From positions 27,622,193 to 27,686,192 of the forward strand of contig NC_092354.1 in assembly GCF_963676685.1 (NCBI RefSeq): a DNA stretch of 64,000 nucleotides, written 5' to 3'. The position numbers were made by a program, and so were the translations under genes. Under the pieces are notes generated by a model. The model worked only from the letters and a program-made list of their open reading frames with translations. It was not told the DNA's origin and did no database searches. Origin of the DNA: Mytilus edulis (lineage: Eukaryota > Mollusca > Bivalvia > Mytilida > Mytilidae). The stretch's first letter is position 1, and every line of letters starts with the position of its first letter. Positions 21,803-31,970 of the stretch are shown here, piece by piece.

Positions 21803-24800
21803 TTATATTTTATAATAAATTCCAATTTCTTTTAAAAAAGCAAAAATATTTGTAAATGGAACATTATTAAATAAATCATACATATTATTGACATTGAAAT
21901 GCTTCTTACGAATATCAGCAAAGTCAATACAATTAATTAAAACATGTTTAATAGTATACTTGCAGTTGCAAGGAACACATTGTGGTTCATCTTCATTTTT
22001 TAAAAGATACTCGTGTGTTATTCTAGTATGACCAATACGACATCTAGAAATAATACACTGATCTTTTCTGCACATAATATTATTAAAAGGTTTGCCTAAA
22101 TTAGGTTTAATTTCATGCAATTTATTATCATCTTTTTTACTCCAATTATTTTTCAATATATTATAAACATATTCTCTAATATTAGATTTAAAATCAGTAT
22201 ATGGTATATCACAGTTAGATAGAGGGTCACCCAGGGCATTCTTTGCCTCAAGGTCTACAGCTGTGTTTCCAAGGATTCCAACATGACTCGGAACCCATAG
22301 AAATATTATTTCTTTCAGAAGAATTTTTAAATTCCTCATTACATATAAAATTTTCAGGATTGTTGGGTTTTTAATTTTAGTATTTCGTATAGCTTGTAAG
22401 CATGAAAGTGAATCCGAACATATAATAAATTTGGATTTATCTGAAGAAGCAATAAATTTCAAAGCCAAAATTATTGCTTCTGCTTCAGCAGTAAAGATGG
22501 ATGCATCAGATGGCAAACGGAGGGTTGCAGCTCTGTCCCTGAAGACAGCAGCAGATGCAACTCTATCACCATCTTTTGATCCATCAGTATAGACAGTTGA
22601 AAAATCGAGATAATCGGCTTTAATTTCAGCATAGTGTTGCTGAATAAAAAGAGGATTTGTTTTATTTTTATTGTGTTCACGGAGATCAAATATCATTTTT
22701 GGTTTGGGAAGTTCCCATGGAGGACATTTGCAAGTTTGAACTTGAGCAACAGATTTTAAATCAAAAGAAGCTAAATGTGGTTTTAAACGTAAACCTAACG
22801 GAGGAATTTTATTTTCATGGTTTGCAAAAATATCTTCATAAATCGGATTAAAAACACAGCTGTAGGCAGGATTATCTGAATGGGCTTTTAGTTTGACAGC
22901 ATATTGAAGTCCAAGCTTCAAACGTCTGTCAGTGAGTGAGTGCTCATCAGCCTCTACATACAGACTCTCAACTGGTGAGGTTTTAAATGCGCCAAGACAG
23001 AGACGCAAACCTTGGTGATGCACAGCATCGAGAATCTGTATGTAGGACTTCCTTGCAGAGCCATACACTATAGAGCCATAATCTAGTTTAGATCTAACAA
23101 GAGATCTATATAAATTGAGTAAAATGTTGCGATCAGCACCCCAGTCAGTGCTGCCGACAACTTTTAAAATATCTAAAGCTTTTAAACATCTCGCTTTTAA
23201 CATTTTGATATGGGGTAGAAAGGTTAACTTTTTATCGAAAATTAACCCAAGAAATTTGGTTTCATCAACCATTTTAATTGGGTTGCCGTACAAAGTTAGT
23301 TCTGGATCAAGATGCAATTTTCTTTTGTTACAAAAATGCATCCCGACCGTTTTTGAAGTGGAAAATTTAAAACCATTTTCCGAGGCCCATTTTTCAATTC
23401 TTCCAAGACATAATTGTAATTGTCTTTCAATGTTATTCATATTTTTGCCTCTGTAACATATTAAAAAATCATCAACGTACAATGAACCTTCAATATTACT
23501 TTTTAAAACTTCAACAAGGCTGTTGATTTTAAGACTAAATAATGTAACAGATAAAATACTGCCCTGAGGGACACCCATCTCTTGATCATAAAGATCAGAC
23601 ATGGTCGAATTAACTCTAACATTAAATTGTCTGTTAGAGAGAAAATTAGAAATAAAATTAGGCATATTGCCTTTCAACCCCATATCAAATAGATCTTTTA
23701 AAATACCATATTTCCATGCAGTATCATAGGCCTTCTCAAGGTCGAAAAAGACCGACACCACATGCTCATTTTTCGCAAAACCATTACGGACAAATGATTC
23801 GAATCGAACAAGATGATCAAGAGTACTGCGACCCTGTCGGAATCCACACTGGATATTGGCTAATAGCCCATTGGATTCCAGGAACCAAACAAGGCGATCA
23901 TTGACCATCCGTTCGAGTGTTTTACAGACACAACTGGTAAGAGCAATTGGTCGATAATTAATAGGATTCGTATGATCTTTACTTGGTTTTGGAATAGGCA
24001 CGACGGTTGCAAGCTTCCAGATTGATGGTAAATCACCAGATTCCCAGATGTTATTCATGAGCTGCAAGAGAGCTTCTAGCGAGGAATCCGGCAAGTGTTT
24101 TAAAAGTTGGTAGTGAATATTATCAGGCCCACAAGCTGTATCATGGGCTTTTGACAGAGATGTTTTAAGTTCTTCAAGAGAAAATAGTTTATTATAATTT
24201 TCACCATTTTTTTATTTAAAGTTTAATTTAATTTTTTCTTTTTGTTTTTTAACTTTTTTAAAGTCTTCCCTGTAGTTGTTACAAGAAGAAGACTTTGCAA
24301 AAGTTTCACCAAGTTTGTTGGCAATATCCTTTTCAGATGTTAATAAATTATTGCCGTCTTTCAAATGTTTTACAGTGGCTTTAGAATTTTTACCTTTTAT
24401 TTTATTTACCATATTCCAAACTTTTGTCATCGGAGTGCGAGATGTAATCCCCGAGACAAATTTTTTCCAGGATGTTCGTCGGGCTTGCCTACAAGTCCGC
24501 CGTGCCTTAGCGCGAAAAATACGGAAATTACTCAAGTTTTCCGTCGTTGGTTGTTGATTGAACCGTCTTTCGGATTTTTTACGGTCACCTATGGCTTGAT
24601 CACATGCGTCATCAAACCATGGTTTACTGGGATGTTTTGGATTTGCCGAGGTCTTAGGAATAGTTCTGTCAGCAATTGATGTTAGAACTGTATTAAAAGT
24701 TAAAATTGGATCTTGCACAGTCTCAAACATCTTTGACTGAAGTTCCGTTCGACAGAGATTCTCAAACAAGGACCAGTCCGCCTTGTCAAGTTTCCAACGT

Positions 24801-25474
24801 GGTACTCTCTGTTGAGCAGAATTAAAAAAATGTTCAAGTACTATTGGAAAGTGATCACTTCCACATAGATCATCATGAACACGCCATGAATAATCCAGGA
24901 GCAGAGAGGGATCGCATATAGTGATATCAATAGAAGAATAAGACCCGTTTCCAGGATGAAGATACGTATTAGATCCATCATTAAAAATGCATAATCCTTC
25001 TTGAGAGACAAAGTCCTCAATGATCTTACCTTTGGCATTATGAGTCTTGCTACCCCATAATGGATTGTGGGCATTGAAGTCGCCCATAAGTATAAATGGT
25101 GAGGGTAATTGATCAGTGAGGTTTTTGAGTTTTGCTTTATCGATAATTGAATTAGGTGGAATATATATCGAACATAATGTAATTGTTTTGTCTAATGATA
25201 AACGAATTGCAACTGCTTGCAGATCCGTTGTGAGTTGGACTGTGCTATGAATGACGTTGTCCTTCACAAAAATGGATGATCCGCCTGCAGCACGTTCATC
25301 TACCTTAGAAAATGTGCTATACATGTTGTATCCTTTTAAAGATACGTTGTCACTTTCTTTTAGATGAGTTTCTTGAAGACAAAATGCAATAGGTAAAAAA
25401 GACTGAACTAGAAGTGTTAACTCGAGAAGATTTATTTTAAGACCTCGGCAATTCCATTGGATTATATTTGTCAT
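21803..25474 (-). pseudogene. LINE ORF2: endonuclease, reverse transcriptase, RNase H; one in-frame stop
   Basis: The frame runs 1,223 codons from ATG 25474 to the stop at 21803, with a single internal TAA at 24212-24214 (codon 421). Residues 1-230 form an apurinic-type endonuclease (I-I-Q-W-N-C-R-G-L, Q-E-T-H-L, M-G-D-F-N-A-H, G-S-D-H-F). The reverse transcriptase follows the stop: N-Y-R-P-I, F-F-D-L-E-K-A-Y-D (first aspartate about residue 578), G-V-P-Q-G-S and Y-V-D-D (666-669). RNase H covers about residues 959-1082 (Y-T-D-G-S-K, A-E-A-E-A, C-S-D-S, W-V-P-S-H-V-G). A C-terminal Cys/His cluster follows (C-V-P-C-N-C, K-H-V, N-C). It nicks DNA and copies its RNA at the target. The stop falls in the linker between endonuclease and polymerase, so this copy would make endonuclease only unless the stop is read through. 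A young substitution is the simplest cause. Confidence 0.93.
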
Positions 25475-25476
25475 TA
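25470..25476 (-). promoter_or_regulatory. TAATG stop-start overlap joining ORF1 and ORF2
   Basis: On the minus strand ORF1 ends ATT-AAA-TAA and ORF2 begins ATG-ACA, sharing one A. Overlapping UAAUG junctions are known to drive termination-reinitiation in the silkworm LINE SART1. The same coupling is likely here, but this is inferred from arrangement only. Confidence 0.8.
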
Positions 25477-27144
25477 TTTAATAAAAGAAGGGCGAATGCT
25501 GTCGAGTTTGCCAGCATTCTTATTTCGCTCACCCTGAGATCGTGATCTTTCGGGTGGCGGAACACTTTCGGTTTCCATTTCAGTTTCGATGATAAGTGTT
25601 GAAAATCTGTTGTGCGAGGAGAGTCGTCGATCTCCAGGACTACGCGCAGCTGGTGTTACTCCGCCTCGACCCCTACCCCGCGACCTCGAATCAGAAGACT
25701 TCTGAGAGGATGTATTTCCTGGCTTCTTTTGGACATCCTTCTTTTCTTGAGAACGAAGAGGAGATGGGGCTCTGGTAGACTGTGTACTGGACGAAGAAGA
25801 TACCTTCTTGGATGCAGATGAAGGAAGACTTTTGGAGGTGGAAGAATCATCTATATCACTGGGTAGATCCCAGACAGATTCACCGCTCCAATTGTGTATT
25901 TCTACTGTTTCTTTTTTATTTGATTTTTTTTTCTCATTTTTTTTTGGTGATGATAGTGAGCTCTGTAGGGAAGATTGAGTTGACTGAGTACTGGTTTTGG
26001 AAGATATTGGTTTTCTTGGAATTAATATTCTATCGGTAGGTTCTGTTTCAACAGGCAGCATTTTAAAATTGTCCGCATCAATTGGCCAAGTCATGCGAGT
26101 TTGTGTATTCTCGTGACTGAATGAGCGGACAACTTTGCTGGCGTACGATGGTCTGTTTGAAACAAGGAGATCATTCGAAACAGAAGCTATCTGTTTAGCT
26201 TCTGGGTAACTAATGTTTCTTTCTGTTTTAATTTTAATAATATTTTTTTCTTTAAGGTAAACAGGGCAGTCCCTAGATGATGAAAAATGGGATTCACCAC
26301 AGTTTACACATTTAGAAGATTCAGAGTGACAGTTTGTTCCCTCGTGTCCTTCGTCAGAACACTTGAAGCATCTCTGCTTACCACGACATTGTTTGCTTCC
26401 ATGACCAAACTTTTGACAAGTAAAGCATCGAATTGGGTTTGGGATAAACATGTCAACTCTGATTCCGAAGCAACCTAAAGTAATAGATGGAGGAGTTGGA
26501 GTTCTAAAGGTCAAAAGATAAGTATTTAATTTGATTATATTTCCATTCTTTTTAATTTGAAATCTAATAACATTAGTTACACCTTGGCTTGAAAGTTCCT
26601 CACCGATTTCTTCCACGGTAAGGTCACCAAGGTATTGACTTCTGTCTCGAATGATCCCCTTACAGCTGTTCAAACTGTTATGAGGAGTGGCAGAAACAGG
26701 AAAGTTTGATATTGTAGACATTGTAAGTAAATTTGTTGATTGACTTTTGTTGGAACATTCAACCAACAAATTGCCAGATCTCATTTTTGAAACTTTTTTA
26801 ACAGTACCAGCAACGCTTTGAATTTGTTTGTGAATTACAAAGGGCGATATTTTTGAAATTGGTTTTTCTTCTGTTCCTTTTATTACAATAAATCTGGGCC
26901 AACTGTCATCTTCCCGACAGGGCTCTGAATCATCACATTTTCTTTTCTTATGTATTAAAGCTGATTTAGAGGGTTTGTTTTGTTGTGCCATATGAAAGGA
27001 GAAAGATTCACCATTCTTGCCATCCACCCACCTCGGAGTGCCTACAAGGGCGATGCTGTGTTTCCGTGGCGAACCGGGATCGAGTGCTAATGCTGAAAAC
27101 GAGCTCCAAATATAATGTAGCTGGTCCTCAAAATCAGCACCCAA
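25474..27144 (-). CDS. LINE ORF1: gag-like RNA-binding protein with three zinc knuckles
   Basis: The frame is open for 556 codons. The frame's first ATG is at 27144, but Met-52 (26991, context CAT-ATG-GCA) is a good alternative start, because the 5' fragment at 52221-52931 ends just upstream of it and the first 51 residues look like leader. Residues about 83-235 look like an RRM-type fold, as in other I/Jockey ORF1 proteins. Three knuckles follow: C240-x2-C-x4-H-x4-C253, C259-x2-C-x4-H-x4-C272 and C279-x2-C-x4-H-x6-C293. The C-terminal half is rich in Ser, Lys and Arg/Gly. The expected role is to bind element RNA in the particle. The frame ends in TAATG, where the last A of the stop is the first base of the ORF2 start. 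Confidence 0.93.
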   Translation of the reverse strand: MGADFEDQLHYIWSSFSALALDPGSPRKHSIALVGTPRWVDGKNGESFSFHMAQQNKPSKSALIHKKRKCDDSEPCREDDSWPRFIVIKGTEEKPISKISPFVIHKQIQSVAGTVKKVSKMRSGNLLVECSNKSQSTNLLTMSTISNFPVSATPHNSLNSCKGIIRDRSQYLGDLTVEEIGEELSSQGVTNVIRFQIKKNGNIIKLNTYLLTFRTPTPPSITLGCFGIRVDMFIPNPIRCFTCQKFGHGSKQCRGKQRCFKCSDEGHEGTNCHSESSKCVNCGESHFSSSRDCPVYLKEKNIIKIKTERNISYPEAKQIASVSNDLLVSNRPSYASKVVRSFSHENTQTRMTWPIDADNFKMLPVETEPTDRILIPRKPISSKTSTQSTQSSLQSSLSSPKKNEKKKSNKKETVEIHNWSGESVWDLPSDIDDSSTSKSLPSSASKKVSSSSSTQSTRAPSPLRSQEKKDVQKKPGNTSSQKSSDSRSRGRGRGGVTPAARSPGDRRLSSHNRFSTLIIETEMETESVPPPERSRSQGERNKNAGKLDSIRPSFIK

Positions 27145-27738
27145 GATCCACTGCGGAAAGCACCAGATGTTCCAAGAATAGTATACTCAAGCAGAGCGTA
27201 TCCATCAAGCGAAAAAGAAAGCGTACCACTTGATTGACCCATGAGCCATCGCCTTCTTCAGTTATCCAAAATATAAATAGCTTAATTTAAAATACATGTG
27301 TATATTATGAAAATTGTTACAAGAAAGCTTATTGTTGAGGATTACCTGAAGGGCTCGACATGACCAGCCGATTGATCGAACCGGGTCCATCCGACCTCCC
27401 GTTTAGATGATTTCGAAGCCAAAGCAGCTTATTGAACTATAGTCTCGTCCGTCCGGGTATTTTCTGACCGTAAGGAGTCTGGCTATAGCCCTCATCCACA
27501 AGGATCTCGTCAACCACCGACACGGGTAGCAACCCACGGCAAACGGGTTGGAGAGCCTATTTTATTTAAAACATCGGGCATCTCACGATGTTCGGATCAC
27601 TTTAGTCTGGTCTCTACCCTTCGACCTGTCCAGCATGGGTAACCCTACCAGGAGACGAAGCTCCAGCTGGCATAGCTCTTGGGGTCACTGAGACACGCAA
27701 GCCCTCCGACCACGGCAAGGATAGCGATCCACCGGAGG
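27145..27738 (-). promoter_or_regulatory. LINE 5' leader and probable internal promoter
   Basis: This is the region from the 5' terminus of the LINE (27738, beginning CCTCCGGTGGATCGC on the minus strand) to the first ORF1 ATG. It is GC-richer than its surroundings and about 99% identical to 52221-52931. LINEs need an internal promoter here, but I can identify no specific box. Confidence 0.6.
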
Positions 27739-28270
27739 GTTATAAAACGACGAGTACTTGTTGCTGGCTAGATGTACAACCTCCGATTTGATTTTGTTAA
27801 TAACATCTTCCAGTGTAGCAGATTTGTTGGGCTTTGGGATCAATGAACTCTTCTTTTTGAAATGCGGAATTATGATTTCGTCCTCCGAGTTCGACGTGTC
27901 TGTGTCTTCCTCATTATCCTCCTTACCAAAGTATTCTTTAATTCTGAGGGTTCTGGCAAAGTTATTGAGGTCATCCTCCAGTTTCATATTATATTTGTTA
28001 CTTGGAGTAGGGCAATAATTCAAACCCTTATTTAATACTTTAGTTTTATCCTCAGTTAGAGACTGTTGACAAATTGACAACTGTGTTTTTGGGATTGGCC
28101 GTAATACGACTTTTTCTTCGAAATCTACGGTTGCGAGGCTTTTTACTAGATTTGTTTGAAGGACTGTTTAAAGGGTAGGTAACTTTCAAACCATCACGTT
28201 TCAATTTGTTTATCTGCTTGACGTGAAGCTTATTGAATTGGTTACGAGATCGCCAGTGCAACTTATCACT
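27739..28270 (-). pseudogene. Penelope-like element, N-terminal half
   Basis: Two minus-strand frames (28261-28052 and 28080-27751) belong to one protein broken by a frameshift near 28070. The first is very basic (K-P-R-N-R-R-F-R-R-K). The second contains V-L-N-K-G-L-N-Y-C-P-T-P, typical of the N-terminal part of Penelope-like reverse transcriptases, then an acidic stretch and N-K-I-K-S-E-V. It reads into S-S-F-Y-N at the target duplication and continues, without a lost codon, at 21573. The LINE therefore interrupts this frame. Confidence 0.85.
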
Positions 28271-28359
28271 AAGTTTTTATAAATTATTAACTTGATGAAT
28301 TGCTTCTTGATGTCAAAGATCAATCAGGATCAGGCAGTAAGAATATATATATATATAAA

Positions 28360-28490
28360 TATAATGTTAGATCTGTAAATTTGCTTTCGCAAATTTTTTG
28401 TTCTTCCCTTGCCGGAATTCGAACCCATGCTACTGTGATATCTTCACTGCAGCCGTCCTGCTAGACCACATGACCTCAGACGTACTTGTA
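28360..28490 (-). mobile_element. tRNA-derived SINE
   Basis: Read on the minus strand, TGGTCTAGCAGG (28468-28457) fits an A box and GGTTCGAATTCC (28425-28414) fits a B box, at tRNA-like spacing. The head ends GGCAAGGGAAGAAC, followed by the perfect hairpin AAATTTGC-GAAA-GCAAATTT (28396-28377) and AGATCTAACATT. TA-rich simple repeats lie at both edges. It is not a functional tRNA gene, because the acceptor arm is not closed and it continues into a SINE body. Confidence 0.8.
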
Positions 28491-28495
28491 TATAT

Positions 28496-29538
28496 ATACA
28501 ACTCGTATACACAACGAAACACAAGTCCTCGCATCAAACACCTTAAATAAGAGCAGAGCTCTTGGGATTATATTGGTGTCTTGGGTTGATAAAAATGTGA
28601 TATTGAAAATGCCATATGATATTCTCTTATATATGTTCCTAACTAGTCCAAATAATTATAACGTCTGGCAAGGCTATTTTAATTATTTTCTGGAACGTAT
28701 GTTGTAAAATATTTCTTCCAACACGGACAGATATTATGACATTGTTTATAACAAAGTTTTTGGTGGAACACCTGTTAGATGGAACAAATATACTTTGACC
28801 GTGATGATTATATCCATGCTTTAGAAAAAGTTGAAGTATACCTGTGTGTCAGTCAGTCAGTCAGTCAATCTCATAAATAATTATATAAAATTTGGAGAAT
28901 CTTTATTATGGCTATTTACCAAATTTTCCTTTGATCTTACTGACTCATCTCAGTAGAGTGATATAAGTACACATGACACAAAATCGAAAAACCTAAGAAT
29001 AAACAACACAAACCTCACCAAAAAATAGGGGTGATAGTTCACAAAATTATGTGTATTTAAATAACCAGACTTGTAAAAAAAACATTTCATCATATATAAA
29101 AAAAAGTTAAGCATGGTATATAAATGTGCAATTTATATGATAACTCAAATTTAAAATATTGGATAAATGCACAATGTTTATTTTAAGTTAACATAGCATT
29201 CTTTACCCTTCAATGGTTTCAAGCACTTATAATTTTTATGAATATGGATACATTTATGTTTATGCATTTTTTCACAAAGTGTAAACAGAATATATGTGCG
29301 TTTTTAAGGTTACATCCTTGAAACAAACAGGTTTGTCAATCAGTGTACTATTTATTTGATTAAAATTTTTAATTATATTATTTTGTTTGGCATTTCAAGC
29401 TTTAAAAACAAAGTTGGACATACGTTTGGTACTGATAATAGTAAGCGATTGGCTGATTCTTCGGTGTAAAAACAATCTTTTACAAAACTTGATATTGTCA
29501 TAACTATATTTTTATACATTTTTTTTTTATTTCAGGCG
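28496..29538. other. AT-rich stretch leading to a splice acceptor
   Basis: No gene is recognised. A GTCA microsatellite lies at 28850-28870. The end of the stretch, TTTTTTTTTATTTCAG at about 29521-29536, is a good polypyrimidine tract and 3' splice site. The stretch is therefore probably intronic relative to the ORF at 29539. Confidence 0.5.
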
Positions 29539-31113
29539 ATGCCACGTAAATCAAAAAAGAGCAAAGCCTCCATAGCCAAAGAACAAAAACTAAGAATGAG
29601 AGAAAGAAGGTTGGCAGAGGAGGCTTTGCAACAGTCTACTGATATTGATTACATTGAAAGAAAAAACACTGTTAATGAATTTACTGTCAATAAAATTGAA
29701 AGAAATGACACTGTTAATGATTTAACTGGGAAAACTGATGCCAATAACACTGAACAGTATCACACTGATAATGAATTGACTGTTAACTCTGTTGTCAATA
29801 AAACTGATAGTAATCACACTGATAATGAATTGACTGTGAACTCTGTTGTCAATAAAACTGATAGTAATCACACTGATAATGAATTGACTGTTAACTCTGT
29901 TGTCAATAAATCTGATAGTAATCACACTGATAATGAATTGACTGTTAACTCTGTTGTCAATAAAAGAAATCACACTGATAATGAATTGACTGTTAACTCT
30001 GTTGTCAATACCACTGATAGTAATCACACTGATAATGAATTGACTGTGAACTCTGTTGTCAATAAAACTGAAAGAAATCACACTGATAATGAATTGACTG
30101 TTAACTCTGTTGTCAATAAAAGAAATCACAGTGATAATGAATTGACTGTTAACTCTGTTGTCAATAAAAGAAATCACACTGATAATGAATTGACTGTTAA
30201 CTCTGTTGTCAATACCACTGATAGTAATCACACTGATAATGAATTGACTGTTAAGTCTGTTGTCAATAAAACTGAAGGAAATCACACTGATAATGAATTG
30301 ACTGTTAACTCTGTTGTCAATAAAAGAAATCACAGTGATAATGAATTGACTGTTAACTCTGTTGTCAATAAAAGAAATCACAGTGATAATGAATTGACTG
30401 TTAACTCTGTTGTCAATAAAACTGATAGTAATCACACTGATAATGAATTGACTGTGAACTCTGTTGTCAATAAAAAAAATCACACTGATAATGAATTGAC
30501 TGTTAACTCTGTTGTCAATAAAAGATATCACACTGATAATGAATTGACTGTTAACTCTGTTGTCAATAAAACTGATAGTAATCACACTGATAATGAATTG
30601 ACTGTTAACTCTGTTGTCAAGAAAAGAAATCACAGTGTTAATGAATTGACTGTTAACTCTGTTGTCAATAAAAGATATCACACTGATAATGAATTGACTG
30701 TTAACTCTGTTGTCAATAAAACTGATAGTAATCACACTGATAATGAATTGACTGTTAACTCTGTTGTCAATAAAATTGAAAGAATTCACACTGTTAATGA
30801 TTTGACTGGACATACTGTTGCCAATACCACTGAACAGGTTCACCATGATCACACTGTGTATGAATTGACTGTTCCTTCTGTTGTCAATAAAACTGATTGC
30901 AATCACACTGTTAATGATTTAACTGAGCATATTGTTGCCAATACCACTGAACAGTATCAAACTGTTAATGAATTGACTGCTCCTTCTGTTGACTGCAACA
31001 TAATTTGGCATTGTCCGCCTCTCTATAAACGATTATCGATCATTTGTATATATCGACTAATGAGTTTGAATATTCATTTGATATCGCTTGAGTATTCAGT
31101 TGATATCGTTTGA
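29539..31113 (+). CDS. Exon-like ORF encoding a basic N-terminus and 20 near-identical 18/16-residue repeats
   Basis: The ATG at 29539 comes three bases after a consensus 3' splice site (TTTATTTCAG|GCG), so this looks like the first coding exon of a spliced gene. Residues 1-33 are strongly basic (M-P-R-K-S-K-K-S-K, R-M-R-E-R-R). From about residue 75 a repeat H-T-D-N-E-L-T-V-N-S-V-V-N-K plus T-D-S-N (54 bp) or R-N/R-Y (48 bp) recurs 20 times. Diverged units of the form T-V-N-D-L-T lie on both sides. The repeats are asparagine- and threonine-rich, polar, free of cysteine and likely disordered. After about residue 490 the frame runs into a different AT-rich array, so the true C-terminus is probably lost or on another exon. 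The basic start resembles transposon proteins I have seen in molluscs, but no function can be assigned. Confidence 0.5.
   Translation: MPRKSKKSKASIAKEQKLRMRERRLAEEALQQSTDIDYIERKNTVNEFTVNKIERNDTVNDLTGKTDANNTEQYHTDNELTVNSVVNKTDSNHTDNELTVNSVVNKTDSNHTDNELTVNSVVNKSDSNHTDNELTVNSVVNKRNHTDNELTVNSVVNTTDSNHTDNELTVNSVVNKTERNHTDNELTVNSVVNKRNHSDNELTVNSVVNKRNHTDNELTVNSVVNTTDSNHTDNELTVKSVVNKTEGNHTDNELTVNSVVNKRNHSDNELTVNSVVNKRNHSDNELTVNSVVNKTDSNHTDNELTVNSVVNKKNHTDNELTVNSVVNKRYHTDNELTVNSVVNKTDSNHTDNELTVNSVVKKRNHSVNELTVNSVVNKRYHTDNELTVNSVVNKTDSNHTDNELTVNSVVNKIERIHTVNDLTGHTVANTTEQVHHDHTVYELTVPSVVNKTDCNHTVNDLTEHIVANTTEQYQTVNELTAPSVDCNIIWHCPPLYKRLSIICIYRLMSLNIHLISLEYSVDIV
29761..30786 (+). repeat. Coding minisatellite, 54-bp and 48-bp units, 20 copies
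   Basis: There are eleven 54-bp units (A) and nine 48-bp units (B). In order they run A A A B A A B B A A B B A B B A B B A A, so an A-B-B higher-order pattern emerges in the second half. Units differ by only a few bases, indicating recent amplification or homogenisation. All length changes are multiples of three. Each unit contains TTGAC...GTCAA, a potential 5-bp hairpin. Confidence 0.95.
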
Positions 31114-31970
31114 ATATTTTTTTTTGACATCGTTTGATTATTCATTTGGTATTGTTCGATATTCATTTGATATCGTTTGAATAATATTTTGGTATCTCAA
31201 GCCTCCCTTTAGAAGATTATCGATTGTTTGTATATATCGACTGATGAATTTGAATATTGATTTGGTATTGTCCGCCTCTCTATAAACGATTATCGATCAT
31301 TTGTAAATATCGACTAATGAGTTTGAATATTCATTTGATATCGCTTAAGTATTCATTTGATATTGTTTGAAAATTTGTTTGATATCGATTGAGTATCCAT
31401 TTGATATCGTTTGAATATTCATTTGATATCGTTTAAATATTCATTTGATATTCTTCGAATATTCATTTGGTATGGTTTGAATATTCAGTTGCAATCGTTT
31501 GAATATTCATCTGATATCGTCCGTCTCTCTATAGAAGAATATTGATTCGTTTGAACATCCATTTGGTATCGTCCGTCTCTTTATCAAGGATTATCGATCG
31601 TTTGTATATATCGACTAATGAGTTTGAAATTCATTTGGTATCGTCCGCCTCTCTATAGAGGATTATCAATGGTTTGTGTATATCGACTAATGAGTTTAAA
31701 ATTCATCTGATACCGTCCGCCTCTCTATAGAAGAATATCGATTCGTTTAAACATCCATTTGGTATCGTCCGTCTCTCTTTCAAGGATTATCGATCGTTTG
31801 TATATATGGACTAATGAGTTTGAATATTCATTTGATATCGTTTGAGTATTCATTTGATATTGTTTGAGTATTTTATTTGAGATTGTTTGAATATTTTTTT
31901 TAAATCCGTTGATTATTCATTTGAAATCATTTGATTATTCATTTGGTATCTTTAGTCTCTAAAAAATTTA
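31005..31970 (+). repeat. AT-rich array of ~22-bp units with a longer interspersed module
   Basis: The unit TTTGAATATTCATTTGATAT recurs many times with variation. A second module (CCGCCTCTCTATA, then GATTATCGATCGTTTGTATA and ATCGACTAATGAGTTTGA) is interspersed at about 31015, 31265, 31570, 31640 and 31760. The upstream ORF reads into the start of this array, so its final ~35 codons are probably not original. Confidence 0.8.

Larger units (their letters stand above)
21574..27738 (-). mobile_element. Full-length I/Nimb-like LINE nested in a Penelope-like element
   Basis: This is a 6.2-kb non-LTR retrotransposon bounded by exact 12-bp duplications (21562-21573 and 27739-27750). From 5' to 3' on the minus strand it has a leader of about 600-750 bp, ORF1 (gag-like, three zinc knuckles), ORF2 (endonuclease, reverse transcriptase, RNase H), a 3' region of about 230 bp and an AATC tail. 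The apurinic-type endonuclease, the RNase H and the ORF1 knuckles together indicate the I superfamily; Nimb, known from molluscs, is the likely clade, but no tree was made. Only one lethal change is seen, an in-frame stop in ORF2. Fragments of the same family lie at 10731-11479, 46503-47441 and 52221-52931. Confidence 0.95.

Noticed and set aside
22657-24679. Plus-strand ORFs opposite LINE ORF2 (64, 113, 62, 93 and 104 codons)
   Set aside because: They are antisense shadows of the reverse transcriptase and endonuclease frames.
25596-27233. ORFs overlapping LINE ORF1 in other frames
   Set aside because: They are shadows of the ORF1 frame; their low-complexity composition comes from the Ser/Arg-rich region.
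28405-28476. Functional tRNA gene
   Set aside because: Only the internal promoter boxes are tRNA-like; the acceptor stem is not closed and the sequence continues into a SINE body.
29761-30786. CRISPR-like array
   Set aside because: Units are contiguous, near-identical and in frame with no unique spacers, and the genome is animal.
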